A stretch of 46,974 nt of DNA from Bacillota bacterium (GTDB lineage Bacteria > Bacillota > Clostridia > Lachnospirales > Lachnospiraceae): positions 1 through 46,974 of the forward strand of contig JAKPAB010000085.1 in the NCBI GenBank assembly GCA_029779695.1. Direction: 5' to 3'. Position numbers and translations under genes: made by a program. The notes under the pieces are model-generated. The model worked only from the letters and a program-made list of their open reading frames with translations. It had not been told where the DNA came from and did not search any database. Below are positions 1 to 11,057 of this stretch, piece after piece (positions within the stretch are counted from its first letter, which is position 1; the number at the start of each line of letters is the position of its first letter).

Positions 1-1
1 C

Positions 2-751
2 GTTAACAGCAATACGCTTCTAGTAGTAGTGGACACAAATAAGGCCAACTATACGGAATGTCCGGAACTATTGAAGAAATGTAGCAGTATAGTTGTATTT
101 GATCATCATAGACAAGGGGATGGTCAAATAGAAAATCCAACCATTAGTTATATAGAACCATATGCATCAAGTGCTTGTGAAATGATAGCTGAAATGCTTC
201 AGTATTTTTCTGATCAGGTAAGATTGTTTCCCCAGGAAGCTGATTGTATTTATGCAGGAATGCTAATAGATACAAATAATTTTATGACAAAAACAGGAGT
301 CAGAACCTTTGAGGCAGCAGCGTATCTAAGGCGTTCCGGTGCCAGCATGACTAGAGTAAGAATGCTTCTCAGAGAGGATATGGATTCATATAAGGCTCGT
401 GCAGGTGTTGTTCGTGAAGCAGAAGTATATAGAGGAATGTTTGCGATTTCATCATTTCCATCTGATGGCGTTGACAGCCCGACTATAATATGTGCGCAGG
501 CAGCAAATGAACTATTGGACATTGTTGGGATCAAGGCATCATTTGTTCTGACAAATTTTCAGGATAAAGTTTATATAAGTGCTAGATCGATTGATGAAAT
601 AGATGTTCAGATGATAATGGAAAAAATTGGTGGCGGAGGTCATCTAAATGTGGCAGGTGCACAGATTAAAGACGCTACAATAGATTCGGCCAAACGAATG
701 TTGGAACAGATACTTGATACCATGATAGATGAAGGAGACATTGTAGAATGA
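2..751 (+). CDS. gdpP: GdpP, cyclic-di-AMP phosphodiesterase (C-terminal part, 5' end outside window)
   Basis: GdpP (YybT) is a membrane-bound enzyme that hydrolyses the signal nucleotide c-di-AMP. Only the C-terminal 249 codons are present; the frame is open to the left edge, so the GTG at base 29 is an internal codon, not the start. The piece holds the DHH phosphoesterase half: a DTN metal-binding segment near base 31, the DHH motif at 101-109, and the DHHA1 signature GGGGH at 629-643. The missing N-terminal part should carry the two membrane helices, PAS and degenerate GGDEF domains. Its stop overlaps the start of rplI by four bases (ATGA), and gdpP-rplI-dnaB is a standard Firmicutes order, so the three are probably co-transcribed. 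Confidence 0.93.
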   Translation, partial: VNSNTLLVVVDTNKANYTECPELLKKCSSIVVFDHHRQGDGQIENPTISYIEPYASSACEMIAEMLQYFSDQVRLFPQEADCIYAGMLIDTNNFMTKTGVRTFEAAAYLRRSGASMTRVRMLLREDMDSYKARAGVVREAEVYRGMFAISSFPSDGVDSPTIICAQAANELLDIVGIKASFVLTNFQDKVYISARSIDEIDVQMIMEKIGGGGHLNVAGAQIKDATIDSAKRMLEQILDTMIDEGDIVE

Positions 752-1194
752 ACGTAATACTTTTACAGAATGTTAATAAAGTAGGTAAAAAAGGTGAAGT
801 AGTTAATGTCAGTGATGGTTATGCAAGAAATGCTTTGCTAAAAAAAGGACTGGCCAGAGAAGCTACCAATGCAAATATCAGTGAGATGGAACAGAGAAAA
901 AAACATGACGACAAACTGGCATTGGAAAAATTAGATGCGGCAAAAGCTGAAGCCGAAACCATGAAAAGTTGGAAAATAGAACTTGTCATAAAAACAGGTG
1001 AAGGCGGAAGAAGTTTCGGATCTGTTTCAACAAAGCAGATCGCAGATGCGGTAAAAGAGCAGTATGATTTTACGCTGGATAAAAAGAAATTATTGATGGA
1101 CGAGCCGATAAAAGCAATTGGAGAATATACTGTCAAAGTTAAGCTTCATCCGGAAGTGATCGGAGAACTGAAGATTGAAGTAAGAGAAGCTTAG
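748..1194 (+). CDS. rplI: 50S ribosomal protein L9
   Basis: L9 is a two-domain, elongated ribosomal protein that binds 23S rRNA near the L1 stalk. The 148-residue length is normal for the family. The N-terminal RNA-binding domain starts [16 protein letters not shown] and contains the conserved [16 protein letters not shown] stretch. A long charged helix follows (about residues 45-75), then the C-terminal domain, with the GRSFGSVST motif near residue 90. The ATG overlaps the gdpP stop as ATGA, which implies translational coupling. dnaB begins 11 bases after the stop. Confidence 0.98.
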   Translation: MNVILLQNVNKVGKKGEVVNVSDGYARNALLKKGLAREATNANISEMEQRKKHDDKLALEKLDAAKAEAETMKSWKIELVIKTGEGGRSFGSVSTKQIADAVKEQYDFTLDKKKLLMDEPIKAIGEYTVKVKLHPEVIGELKIEVREA

Positions 1195-1205
1195 AGGTTA
1201 TAAAA

Positions 1206-2558
1206 ATGGACGATAGTATGTTGATGCCCGTTCGAATAATGCCGAATTCTCCTCAGGCTGAACAGTCTGTTATAGGAGCGATGCTTATTGACGGAGGCAC
1301 CATTCCTGTATGTGAAGCGATTCTTATTAAAGATGACTTTTATAATCAGATATATGGAGCATATTTTGAAGCAATAGTAGAATTATTTAATGCAGGAAAA
1401 CCTGTAGATCCTATTGTTTTAAGTGATAAACTTCAGGAGAAGAAGATCGCACCAGAGAATACAACGGTGCAATTTATTAATGCACTTATAGACTCTGTGC
1501 CATTAAGTATTAACACAGAAGAATATGCGACGATAGTTAAGGAGAAAGCCCTTCTTAGACAGATTATTCATGTTAATCAGGATATTGAAAATGAATGCTT
1601 TGAGGGAAAACAATCTACAGAAAACATCCTAGAAAAAACAGAACACGATATTTTTGGTCTTGTTCAAAAAAAAGGTGCAAAGGATTTTGTGCCGATCAAG
1701 GATGTGGTTGGAAATGCACTTGATGCCATTAGAAAGGCATCTATGAATAGTGGGCCCATTACAGGAGTTCCCACAGGATTTATAGATCTAGATACCAAGA
1801 CAGCAGGACTCCAGCCATCAGATCTGATACTTCTTGCAGCGCGTCCTTCAATGGGAAAAACAGCGCTTGCACTTAACATTGCGGAAAATGTAGCATTTAA
1901 AGAAAATAGAAGTATGGTAATTTTTTCTTTGGAAATGTCAAAGGAGCAGCTGATCAACAGAATGTTCTCTCTAGAGTCTGGAATAGAAGCGGAGAAGCTT
2001 AGAACAGGAACATTAAAGGACGATGAATGGATACAGCTTATGGAAGCTGCTTCTGTAATCGGAAAATCAAAGCTCCTAATAGATGATACTCCTTCTATCA
2101 GCATTGGAGAACTTCGAAGTAAATGTCGTAAGTTTAAGCTGGAACATGAGGATATGTCAATGATCATGATCGATTACCTGCAGTTGATGTCCGGATCAGG
2201 TCGCTCGGAGTCTAGACAGTTGGAAATTGCTGAAATATCAAGATCGTTGAAAGCTTTAGCAAGAGAGTTAAAGGTTCCGGTAGTGGCTCTTTCACAGCTT
2301 AGCCGAGAGGTGGAAAAAAGAGAAAATAAACGTCCTATGATGTCCGATCTTCGAGATTCGGGAGCAATAGAACAGGATGCCGATGTTGTAATGTTTATAT
2401 ATAGAGATGATTATTATAATAAGGATAGTGAAAAGAAAGGCATTGCAGAAGTAATTATAGCGAAACAACGTAATGGTCCTATTGGAACAGTAGATCTCGC
2501 TTGGTTGCCAGAGAGAACGAAGTTTGGAAACAGGCAACATGAGAAAAGGTTTGATTAG
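1206..2558 (+). CDS. dnaB: Replicative DNA helicase DnaB
   Basis: DnaB is the hexameric 5'-3' helicase that unwinds DNA at the replication fork. The protein is 450 residues, normal for the family (DnaC in Bacillus naming). The N-terminal DnaG-interacting domain begins near PNSPQAEQSVIGAML. The RecA-like C-terminal domain has Walker A RPSMGKT at residues 213-219, a Walker B-like MIMIDYLQLM segment, and the conserved SQLSREVEKR and DLRDSGAIEQDAD motifs. It is the last gene of the gdpP-rplI-dnaB run and is followed within 15 bases by a strong hairpin terminator. No intein or frameshift is visible. Confidence 0.98.
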   Translation: MDDSMLMPVRIMPNSPQAEQSVIGAMLIDGGTIPVCEAILIKDDFYNQIYGAYFEAIVELFNAGKPVDPIVLSDKLQEKKIAPENTTVQFINALIDSVPLSINTEEYATIVKEKALLRQIIHVNQDIENECFEGKQSTENILEKTEHDIFGLVQKKGAKDFVPIKDVVGNALDAIRKASMNSGPITGVPTGFIDLDTKTAGLQPSDLILLAARPSMGKTALALNIAENVAFKENRSMVIFSLEMSKEQLINRMFSLESGIEAEKLRTGTLKDDEWIQLMEAASVIGKSKLLIDDTPSISIGELRSKCRKFKLEHEDMSMIMIDYLQLMSGSGRSESRQLEIAEISRSLKALARELKVPVVALSQLSREVEKRENKRPMMSDLRDSGAIEQDADVVMFIYRDDYYNKDSEKKGIAEVIIAKQRNGPIGTVDLAWLPERTKFGNRQHEKRFD

Positions 2559-2572
2559 AAATATAAAAATAA

Positions 2573-2605
2573 AAATCTCCGACAGTATTCTGTCGGAGAT
2601 TTTTT
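2573..2605. terminator. Bidirectional intrinsic terminator between dnaB and the ferredoxin gene
   Basis: A perfect 13-bp inverted repeat (AAATCTCCGACAG at 2573-2585, CTGTCGGAGATTT at 2590-2602) with loop TATT is flanked by A and T runs. It lies between convergent genes and can end transcription from both sides. A near copy occurs at 16803-16832. Confidence 0.92.
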
Positions 2606-2616
2606 GCGTTGATAAA

Positions 2617-2835
<219 letters not shown>

Positions 2836-2894
2836 TTATCGTACATAAAGACAAAAAACAAGTCTTTTCTGCATAAAAGATTGGGCATGCTTGA

Positions 2895-3617
2895 TCATTG
2901 CAACTTCAAAAGTGTATCCAATGCAGTCTTAGAAATAAGTACTTCGCCATGTTCTCGAAGGGATGCAAGAAAGGATTTCTCGGATAAAATTGCAGTTCCA
3001 TAGTCGGATACAATATTGCAGATATTATTGAATTCAGCAGGCTTGATCTTGCCTGGTCGAAGGACTAGATATAGTGCTGGATAATCAATAAGTTTACATA
3101 GTGAACTGTCACCATGAAAATTCGTTGATAAAACTCCAGCAAGACTTATACAATCATCAAGAGACTTAAAGCGAAATGTTTTTGATATACTTGAAAAATC
3201 TGAAAAAGACTCTTTGCCAGTATGTATTTTTTTCTTGTCTCTTAGACTCCGATACATGTCCAAAACCTCACGGGCATTGGATGTAACATGTGGTTCATCA
3301 TCGGAAAATCCAGAAGGAACAGACACTTCAGTCCGTGAAAAGGTAGAGTATCTGGTGTCAATTGCATCTGAAAAAGGATCTTTTGTAAAAGTAATATCAA
3401 GAGATCCGTCTGCCATTGGGACAGCGTCTATTGTAAGCGTATCGTCTTCCTGCTTGAAATCATATCTATTACTAGAAATCGACAGAAGCTCACTTATCAG
3501 TTTTTTTGATGGAATAGATCCATAGGAAAGATCGGAAAGCGTAAGATTACGATTTTTCAAATCTTCATCTGTTAATACAAAGTGCATTTTCGAATCACTG
3601 ATTTTTTCTATTTTCAT
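2895..3617 (-). CDS. mecA: MecA-type adaptor protein for ClpC
   Basis: MecA adaptors deliver substrates to the ClpCP protease and, in Bacillus, target the competence factor ComK. The 240-residue protein begins MKIEKISDSKMHFVLTDEDL, the typical MecA N-terminal substrate-binding domain (MKIEK, then TxEDL). A charged, low-complexity linker follows (about residues 85-145). The C-terminal ClpC-binding domain is recognisable as FRFKSLDDCISLA to LIDYPALYLVLRP. The ATG is preceded by GAGGTT on the minus strand. The gene is separate from the ferredoxin gene downstream (107-base gap). Substrates in this organism are unknown; ComK is usually absent from this group, so a general quality-control role is more likely (inference). 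Confidence 0.88.
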   Translation of the reverse strand: MKIEKISDSKMHFVLTDEDLKNRNLTLSDLSYGSIPSKKLISELLSISSNRYDFKQEDDTLTIDAVPMADGSLDITFTKDPFSDAIDTRYSTFSRTEVSVPSGFSDDEPHVTSNAREVLDMYRSLRDKKKIHTGKESFSDFSSISKTFRFKSLDDCISLAGVLSTNFHGDSSLCKLIDYPALYLVLRPGKIKPAEFNNICNIVSDYGTAILSEKSFLASLREHGEVLISKTALDTLLKLQ

Positions 3618-3882
3618 AACATAAACCTCGATTTTTAAAATATTAATACACCATTATAAATCAATAATGGAAAATATGTAAAGAAAATAATTATAAAATA
3701 TATATAAAAAAACAACTTAAAAATAAGCGAAAAAGCTAGATGAAATCTAGTTAAAGTCGTTAAAAAGAAACAATATATGAATTTATTTAAAATCCATTGA
3801 AATCAATTAAAGCGATGTGTTATAAGTTTTACACTTGATTAGTCTTAATATACCACAAAGCGATTTAAATGACGAAAAAGAA

Positions 3883-4105
3883 TAAAATCCGGCGAAACAT
3901 TAACAGAATAAGAATTAGAATTTATGGGGAACAACAAGGCTATGCCGGGTATACAAATAGGAGGTGAGGGGTTTACAAAAAGGGCCTGTAGATCTAAATT
4001 AAAAATTGTAGCTTTTGCGGAGATGATTTTTTGTCTGTAAAGGATCTATAGGTTGATAAATACCCTGTAGTCTGATGGAGAAAACAGGCTACAGGATATT
4101 TTATA
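3883..4105 (+). promoter_or_regulatory. Candidate structured RNA or riboswitch-like leader upstream of the GH18 gene
   Basis: The gap 3618-4233 has no gene. Its left part (to about 3880) is very AT-rich; bases 3883-4100 are richer in G and C and fold well. A 7-bp stem pairs 3887-3893 with 3944-3950. A 10-bp stem with one G-U pairs CCTGTAGATC (3985-3994) with GATCTATAGG (4043-4052). A hairpin pairs CCTGTAG (4064-4070) with CTACAGG (4089-4095), followed by the weak T-rich tail ATATTTTATAT. The four segments are mutually complementary in alternation, as in a riboswitch expression platform. I do not recognise a known class, and it could instead be a stand-alone small RNA. Confidence 0.4.
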
Positions 4106-4233
4106 TATAGAAAAGACCTTAAGTTAAGAAAAAAAGTTGTTGATAACTTGCCATTATAAAGGGAATAATGTGGATTTGTTACGATATTTATTTATAGTAT
4201 GTTATAATAACTCGGATTACATTCGGAGGGATT

Positions 4234-5949
4234 ATGGAAAACAAAAAAACTAACAATAAATCTAAAAATACTAATTTTATGCTAATAGCTGTATCAGTTA
4301 CAATTCTCATTTTTGCAGGAGCTTTTCTCACTGTACGAAGGTATGCTCCGTCCAATGAGAGAATGAAGCTTACAGATTTCTTTATAATAAAAAATGAAAA
4401 TGAGGCAGCAGTTATTGTAAATGGTGAATACTATGAATCACAGGAGACCCCGTATTCTGTTATAGAATCCGGAAAGTACTATCTGTCCTGCGATTTTGTC
4501 AAAAAGAATATAGACGATGGTTATGTATATGACAGTACAGAAAAGGTGCTTAGATATACTACTGATAAGAATGTCATAAGTGCTAATGCAGGAGAAAATA
4601 CATATACAGTTGATAAGGAAGCTAAAGCGTCAGATGTTATCCCGGTTATTGATATTGGTGGTAAAGCGTATCTGTCAGCAGACTGGATTAAAAATTATAC
4701 TGATTTTAAATATAAGACAGAAAAGAACCCGAACAGAATAATTGTTGAAAAAGCGGGATGGAACAGGAAAGTAGCTACTGTAGATAAGGATACTCAGATA
4801 AGAAGGCATGGAGGAGTAAAGAGTAAGATACTTTCTGATATTAAAAAAGGGCAAAAAGTTATTATTCTTGAGGATTATACAAAATGGACAGAGGTTCTGA
4901 CAGATGATGGCGTTATAGGATGCATACAGGATCGAAGAATATCTGATACTAAGGAGCAAAAGACGAAAGCTACTCTTGCTAAAAGGGAATATAAGCATAA
5001 GAAAATAGATGGAAAAGTTGCAATGACCTGGCATCAGGTCACTAGTGCATCAGCGAATAGTTCAATAGATTCGGTACTTAAGGAAGTTAGTGGTGTGAAT
5101 GTTATTTCTCCCACATGGTTTTATATAAACGATAATCAAGGCAATATTGCTAACAGGTCCAGCCTGGATTATGTCAACAAGTGTCACGCTAAGGGTATCA
5201 AAGTGTGGGGGCTTATAAGTAATCTCGAGAATAAGGATGTTGATACTACGTCAGTACTTAACACCACATCAGCACGTGATAATTTAATCAATCAGACGGT
5301 GGCTGCAGCTATTGCTTTGAATATAGATGGAATAAATGTTGATCTTGAGGCTATTTCGGGTAAATCCAAGAGCGGATATCTTGAATTTATCAGAGAGTTA
5401 TCGCTAAAATGTGAAAAGAATGATTTGTTTTTATCGGTAGATAATTATGTTCCTTCTGAGTATACAGCGTTTTATGGACGAAAAGTTCAGGCGAATTATG
5501 CAGACTATGTGGTTGTTATGGCATATGATGAACATTTTAGTGGTTCGAAAGAGGCTGGTTCAGTTTCATCGATTGGATTTGTTAAAAAGGGAGTCTCAGA
5601 GACGCTAAAGGAAGTTCCATCTAATCAGCTGATACTAGGACTACCATTTTACACAAGACTGTGGTGCACAGAGGGCGAGACCGTGACAAGCAAGGCGCTA
5701 GGAATGGACGATGCCAGAAAAAATCTGAATGATAATGGTGCAGATATTAAATGGAATTCCGAGTATGGACAGAATTATGGAGAATATGAATCTCAGGGCA
5801 AGCTCTATCAGTGTTGGTTAGAGGATGCAGAATCTCTTGGAGATAAGCTTCAGCTGGTAAAAGATCATTCATTAGCCGGAGTGTCATTCTGGAAAATTGG
5901 ATTTGAGTCATCTGAGATCTGGGGATTGTTAGGAAAATATTTAAATTAA
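4234..5949 (+). CDS. Membrane-anchored GH18-family glycosyl hydrolase with SH3-like domain
   Basis: 571 residues. A lysine-rich N-terminus is followed by one hydrophobic segment (about residues 16-33, FMLIAVSVTILIFAGAF), so the protein is either anchored or secreted. Residues about 55-185 resemble the copper-amine-oxidase-like N-terminal/stalk repeats found in clostridial wall proteins. A bacterial SH3 domain follows (about 188-235, with TQIRRHGGVKSKIL). The rest is a GH18 barrel with the catalytic signature DGINVDLE at 365-372; E372 is the proton donor. This YaaH/YdhD-like architecture is known from cell-wall or spore-cortex N-acetylglucosaminidases, so peptidoglycan is the likely substrate. 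GGAGGG lies six bases before the ATG. A long possibly regulatory leader precedes it. Confidence 0.88.
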   Translation: MENKKTNNKSKNTNFMLIAVSVTILIFAGAFLTVRRYAPSNERMKLTDFFIIKNENEAAVIVNGEYYESQETPYSVIESGKYYLSCDFVKKNIDDGYVYDSTEKVLRYTTDKNVISANAGENTYTVDKEAKASDVIPVIDIGGKAYLSADWIKNYTDFKYKTEKNPNRIIVEKAGWNRKVATVDKDTQIRRHGGVKSKILSDIKKGQKVIILEDYTKWTEVLTDDGVIGCIQDRRISDTKEQKTKATLAKREYKHKKIDGKVAMTWHQVTSASANSSIDSVLKEVSGVNVISPTWFYINDNQGNIANRSSLDYVNKCHAKGIKVWGLISNLENKDVDTTSVLNTTSARDNLINQTVAAAIALNIDGINVDLEAISGKSKSGYLEFIRELSLKCEKNDLFLSVDNYVPSEYTAFYGRKVQANYADYVVVMAYDEHFSGSKEAGSVSSIGFVKKGVSETLKEVPSNQLILGLPFYTRLWCTEGETVTSKALGMDDARKNLNDNGADIKWNSEYGQNYGEYESQGKLYQCWLEDAESLGDKLQLVKDHSLAGVSFWKIGFESSEIWGLLGKYLN

Positions 5950-6013
5950 GAATACTATCTGTAGATATTTGGACAGATAAGATATTGCTAAAGAAATAGA
6001 TAGAGGCAGTAAA

Positions 6014-7075
6014 TTGCAGACAAAAAGAATAAAATTAGATGTAAATGATTCAAATGGTTGGGATATGACAGAAGCGATCGAGATAATCAGGGGTGGTGGA
6101 TTGGTAGCTTTCCCAACAGAAACAGTTTATGGATTGGGAGGAGATGCTAAAAATCCAGAGGCTTCAAAAAAAATATATGAAGCTAAGGGAAGACCATCAG
6201 ACAATCCATTGATCGTGCATATACATGATTTTAGTGAACTAGAAGAAATTGCAATTGAAGTTCCAGAAGATGCCAGGGTGTTAAATCAGGCGTTTTGGCC
6301 GGGACCGCTTACAATGATCGTAAAAAAGAATGAAGTTATACCACTTACAACTACTGGTGGATTAGACACTGTTGCAGTAAGAATGCCAAGCCACCCTATT
6401 GCCAGGACATTTCTCACAAAAAGCAATGTAATGATTGCTGCGCCCAGTGCAAATACTTCAGGAAGACCATCTCCTACAGTGGCAGATCATGTATGGGAGG
6501 ATCTAAATGGAAAAATTGATTGTCTGATAGATGGTGGATCATCTGATATTGGACTTGAGTCTACAATTGTTGATCTTTCTGAGGGAACTCCAACGATCCT
6601 ACGTCCAGGTTTTATAAATAAGGAGATGCTAGAGAAAGCTCTAGGAAAAGAAGTACGGATAGATCCGGGAATATTGGATCAGAATGCTGGAAAGAATATC
6701 AGACCGAAAGCGCCTGGAATGAGGTACAAGCATTATGCACCTAAGGGTAATCTGATCATTGTTGAAGGACAGGAAGATAAGGTTGTATCAGAAATTAATA
6801 AGTTGGAAAAAGAGGCAAAAAAAGAGGGCAAAAAAACAGGAATTATTTTCGTAAACGAGGATAAGGACAAATATAATGCCGATATTTTGTTTGCAATCGG
6901 AAATAGAGACGATGAAGATTCTATTGCCAGGAACTTATACGCAATATTAAGGGAATGCGATAGTAAAGGAATAGATGCGATTTTTTCGGAGAGCTTTAAT
7001 ACCCCAAGAATAGGCCAGGCAATAATGAACAGGCTGTTAAAAGCAGCAGGACATCAGGTGATTAATATTGAATAA
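6014..7075 (+). CDS. L-threonylcarbamoyladenylate synthase, Sua5 type
   Basis: The enzyme makes threonylcarbamoyl-AMP from threonine, bicarbonate and ATP, the first step of tRNA t6A37 modification. At 353 residues it is the long Sua5 form, not the short TsaC. The YrdC-like domain (about 17-205) shows PTETVYGLGGDA, KGRPSDNPL, RMPSHP and SANTSG motifs. The linker APGMRYKHYAPKG precedes the C-terminal Sua5 domain (about 240-353). The proposed start is TTG at 6014, the first in-frame start of a good-length protein, with a weak AGAGG upstream. The stop overlaps the next gene by eight bases. A neighbouring low-molecular-weight phosphatase-like gene is a known arrangement (ywlC-ywlE in Bacillus). 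Confidence 0.93.
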   Translation: MQTKRIKLDVNDSNGWDMTEAIEIIRGGGLVAFPTETVYGLGGDAKNPEASKKIYEAKGRPSDNPLIVHIHDFSELEEIAIEVPEDARVLNQAFWPGPLTMIVKKNEVIPLTTTGGLDTVAVRMPSHPIARTFLTKSNVMIAAPSANTSGRPSPTVADHVWEDLNGKIDCLIDGGSSDIGLESTIVDLSEGTPTILRPGFINKEMLEKALGKEVRIDPGILDQNAGKNIRPKAPGMRYKHYAPKGNLIIVEGQEDKVVSEINKLEKEAKKEGKKTGIIFVNEDKDKYNADILFAIGNRDDEDSIARNLYAILRECDSKGIDAIFSESFNTPRIGQAIMNRLLKAAGHQVINIE

Positions 7076-7544
7076 TATTAAAAATATTAGAAGAATAATA
7101 TTTGTCGATGGACATGACATTAACAGAGCCCCAATGGCTGTTGCCATAATGATGGATGAGTTGGATAAAATGCATAAAACACTGCCGATGGAAATACTTA
7201 GTAGAGGAATTCTTGTGCAATTTTCAGAGCCATTAAATCAAAAGGCAGAAGCGGTAATGGCGAGTAATGGAATAGTCATAAATGATTTTTTCTCGAAGAA
7301 ACTTGATAATGGAGAGATAACAGATAAGACGCTTATTTTGGCGGTGGATGAAAAAAGAAAGGACTATATTCTCGAAAATTATTCATCTGCTAATTCAGAT
7401 AACACGTTTGTTTTGGCGTATTATGTAGGGGAAGAGCTTGAAACACTTAATCCTTACGGAGAGCCGCTTCATACATATGGTCTTTGTTTTGAAGCACTTC
7501 GTGAAACAGTGAGAAAGCTCATAAATCTCTTGGAAGGAGTATAA
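7068..7544 (+). CDS. Low-molecular-weight phosphotyrosine phosphatase-like protein lacking the catalytic cysteine
   Basis: 158 residues, normal LMW-PTP length, read from TTG at 7068 overlapping the sua5 end. The family's catalytic loop is V-C-x5-R-S-P-M-A. Here the aligned stretch is VDGHDINRAPMA (residues 13-24): the nucleophilic Cys is Asp14, the arginine is kept as R20 and Ser is Ala21. The general-acid loop DPYG reads NPYG (128-131), so the acid Asp is Asn. Fold and position match YwlE, an arginine phosphatase next to sua5 in Bacillus. Without nucleophile and acid it should not be a phosphatase. It may bind phospho-ligands or regulate a partner; that is inference. Confidence 0.8.
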   Translation: MNNIKNIRRIIFVDGHDINRAPMAVAIMMDELDKMHKTLPMEILSRGILVQFSEPLNQKAEAVMASNGIVINDFFSKKLDNGEITDKTLILAVDEKRKDYILENYSSANSDNTFVLAYYVGEELETLNPYGEPLHTYGLCFEALRETVRKLINLLEGV

Positions 7545-7545
7545 A

Positions 7546-8031
7546 ATGGGCGAAAAAAGAGAAGATCATATATCATGGGATGAATATTTTATGGGAGTTG
7601 CTTATCTGTCAGGTATGAGATCAAAAGATCCTAATACTCAGGTGGGTGCTTGTATAGTTAGTACAGACAACAAGATCTTGTCAATGGGCTATAATGGATT
7701 TCCAAGAGGATGCTCTGATGATGCATTTCCATGGAACAGAGATGGTGATCCGGGAAAAAACAAATATTTTTATTCTACCCATAGTGAACTAAACGCAATA
7801 CTTAATTATAGAGGTGGATCATTAGAACAGACAAAAATGTATGTATCACTTTTCCCATGTAACGAATGTGCCAAAGCAATCATTCAATCTGGAATAAGGG
7901 AAATAATATATGGAAGCGATAAATACAAGGATACACCAGCTGTAATCGCATCAAAAAAGATGTTGGATTCCGCAGGTGTGATATACAGATTGTATAATTG
8001 TACAGGGCGAGAAATTAAAATAACCTTGTAA
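7546..8031 (+). CDS. Deoxycytidylate (dCMP) deaminase family protein
   Basis: 161-residue zinc-dependent deaminase that probably converts dCMP to dUMP for thymidylate synthesis. The zinc site is visible as H79-S-E81 (catalytic Glu) and P104-C105-x-x-C108. The TQVGACIV and GYNGFPRGC motifs (residues 31-38 and 49-56) are typical of dCMP deaminases and the related ComEB. The insert FPWNRDGDPG before the HxE motif resembles the eukaryote-like dCMP deaminases. Its ATG follows the previous stop almost directly, with GGAAGGAG as Shine-Dalgarno, so it belongs to the sua5 operon. The 191 bases after it hold no gene. Confidence 0.88.
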   Translation: MGEKREDHISWDEYFMGVAYLSGMRSKDPNTQVGACIVSTDNKILSMGYNGFPRGCSDDAFPWNRDGDPGKNKYFYSTHSELNAILNYRGGSLEQTKMYVSLFPCNECAKAIIQSGIREIIYGSDKYKDTPAVIASKKMLDSAGVIYRLYNCTGREIKITL

Positions 8032-8186
8032 AGATTCATAAAGTACGTTATGGTTAAATAGTAAGCTGGTTTTGGGAAGCATATAATTTTTGGTAGGTCG
8101 TAGGGGATATGTGATTTCTTACATTAAATTACTATCTTAATGGTATGGCTCTTGGAATCAGTATTATTTTTATAATCATATAAATT

Positions 8187-8202
8187 GTTAAGTCGTCTTA
8201 AC
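8187..8202. repeat. Perfect inverted repeat upstream of the V-ATPase operon
   Basis: GTTAAG (8187-8192) and CTTAAC (8197-8202) flank TCGT. It sits 20 bases before the first ATPase start codon and 10 bases after TATAAT (8171-8176), which could be a -10 element although no convincing -35 is present. It could be an operator or a short 5'-UTR hairpin. The rest of the 8032-8222 gap shows nothing else. Confidence 0.4.
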
Positions 8203-8222
8203 ATCTTTAGACAGGGGGTCAA

Positions 8223-8543
8223 ATGATCGAAGAAACCATCTCTGCAGTTAAAGACGCAGAGGAAAAGGCGAGAGCAAGCGTGCTTGAAGCCAAGGAACAG
8301 GCTAAGCGGACAGATGAGAACACAGAGCTTGTCATAAAAGATTTAAAATCTGAAGCAAAAGTGAAGGATAAAGAGCTTTATGACGATGCGATGGAAGCGG
8401 CAGAAAAACAAGGTCAACATATCTTGTCGGAATCAGATGGAAGATCAATAGTGGCGAAACAAGCGTTGATTGATGAGGCAAAGCCAAAATATGAAGCGAT
8501 TGTCGCAGTGGTTATTGATTCACTTCTGAATACTGGGAGGTAG
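8223..8543 (+). CDS. V/A-type ATPase subunit G/H (peripheral stalk, NtpF-like)
   Basis: 106 residues, almost entirely charged helix (MIEETISAVKDAEEKARASV at the start), matching the small coiled-coil stalk subunit called G, H or NtpF. In V/A-ATPases it pairs with subunit E to form the peripheral stalk that holds the A3B3 head still while the rotor turns. It is the first gene of a nine-gene operon, with AGGGGG six bases before the ATG. Identification rests on length, composition and position, since coiled coils of this kind have little sequence signature. The subunit I gene follows after five bases. Confidence 0.8.
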   Translation: MIEETISAVKDAEEKARASVLEAKEQAKRTDENTELVIKDLKSEAKVKDKELYDDAMEAAEKQGQHILSESDGRSIVAKQALIDEAKPKYEAIVAVVIDSLLNTGR

Positions 8544-8548
8544 ACTGA

Positions 8549-11037
<2,489 letters not shown>

Positions 11038-11057
11038 TGAATAAGGAGTGATTATCA

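Noticed and set aside
3950-4000. T-box or known riboswitch class in the 3.9-4.1 kb leader
   Set aside because: The T-box core sequence is absent, and the conserved cores of the classes I can recall (c-di-GMP, c-di-AMP, ZTP) do not fit.
5956-5979. TATCTGT/ACAGATA hairpin after the GH18 gene as a terminator
   Set aside because: The 7-bp stem is perfect but no T run follows, and the next gene starts soon after.
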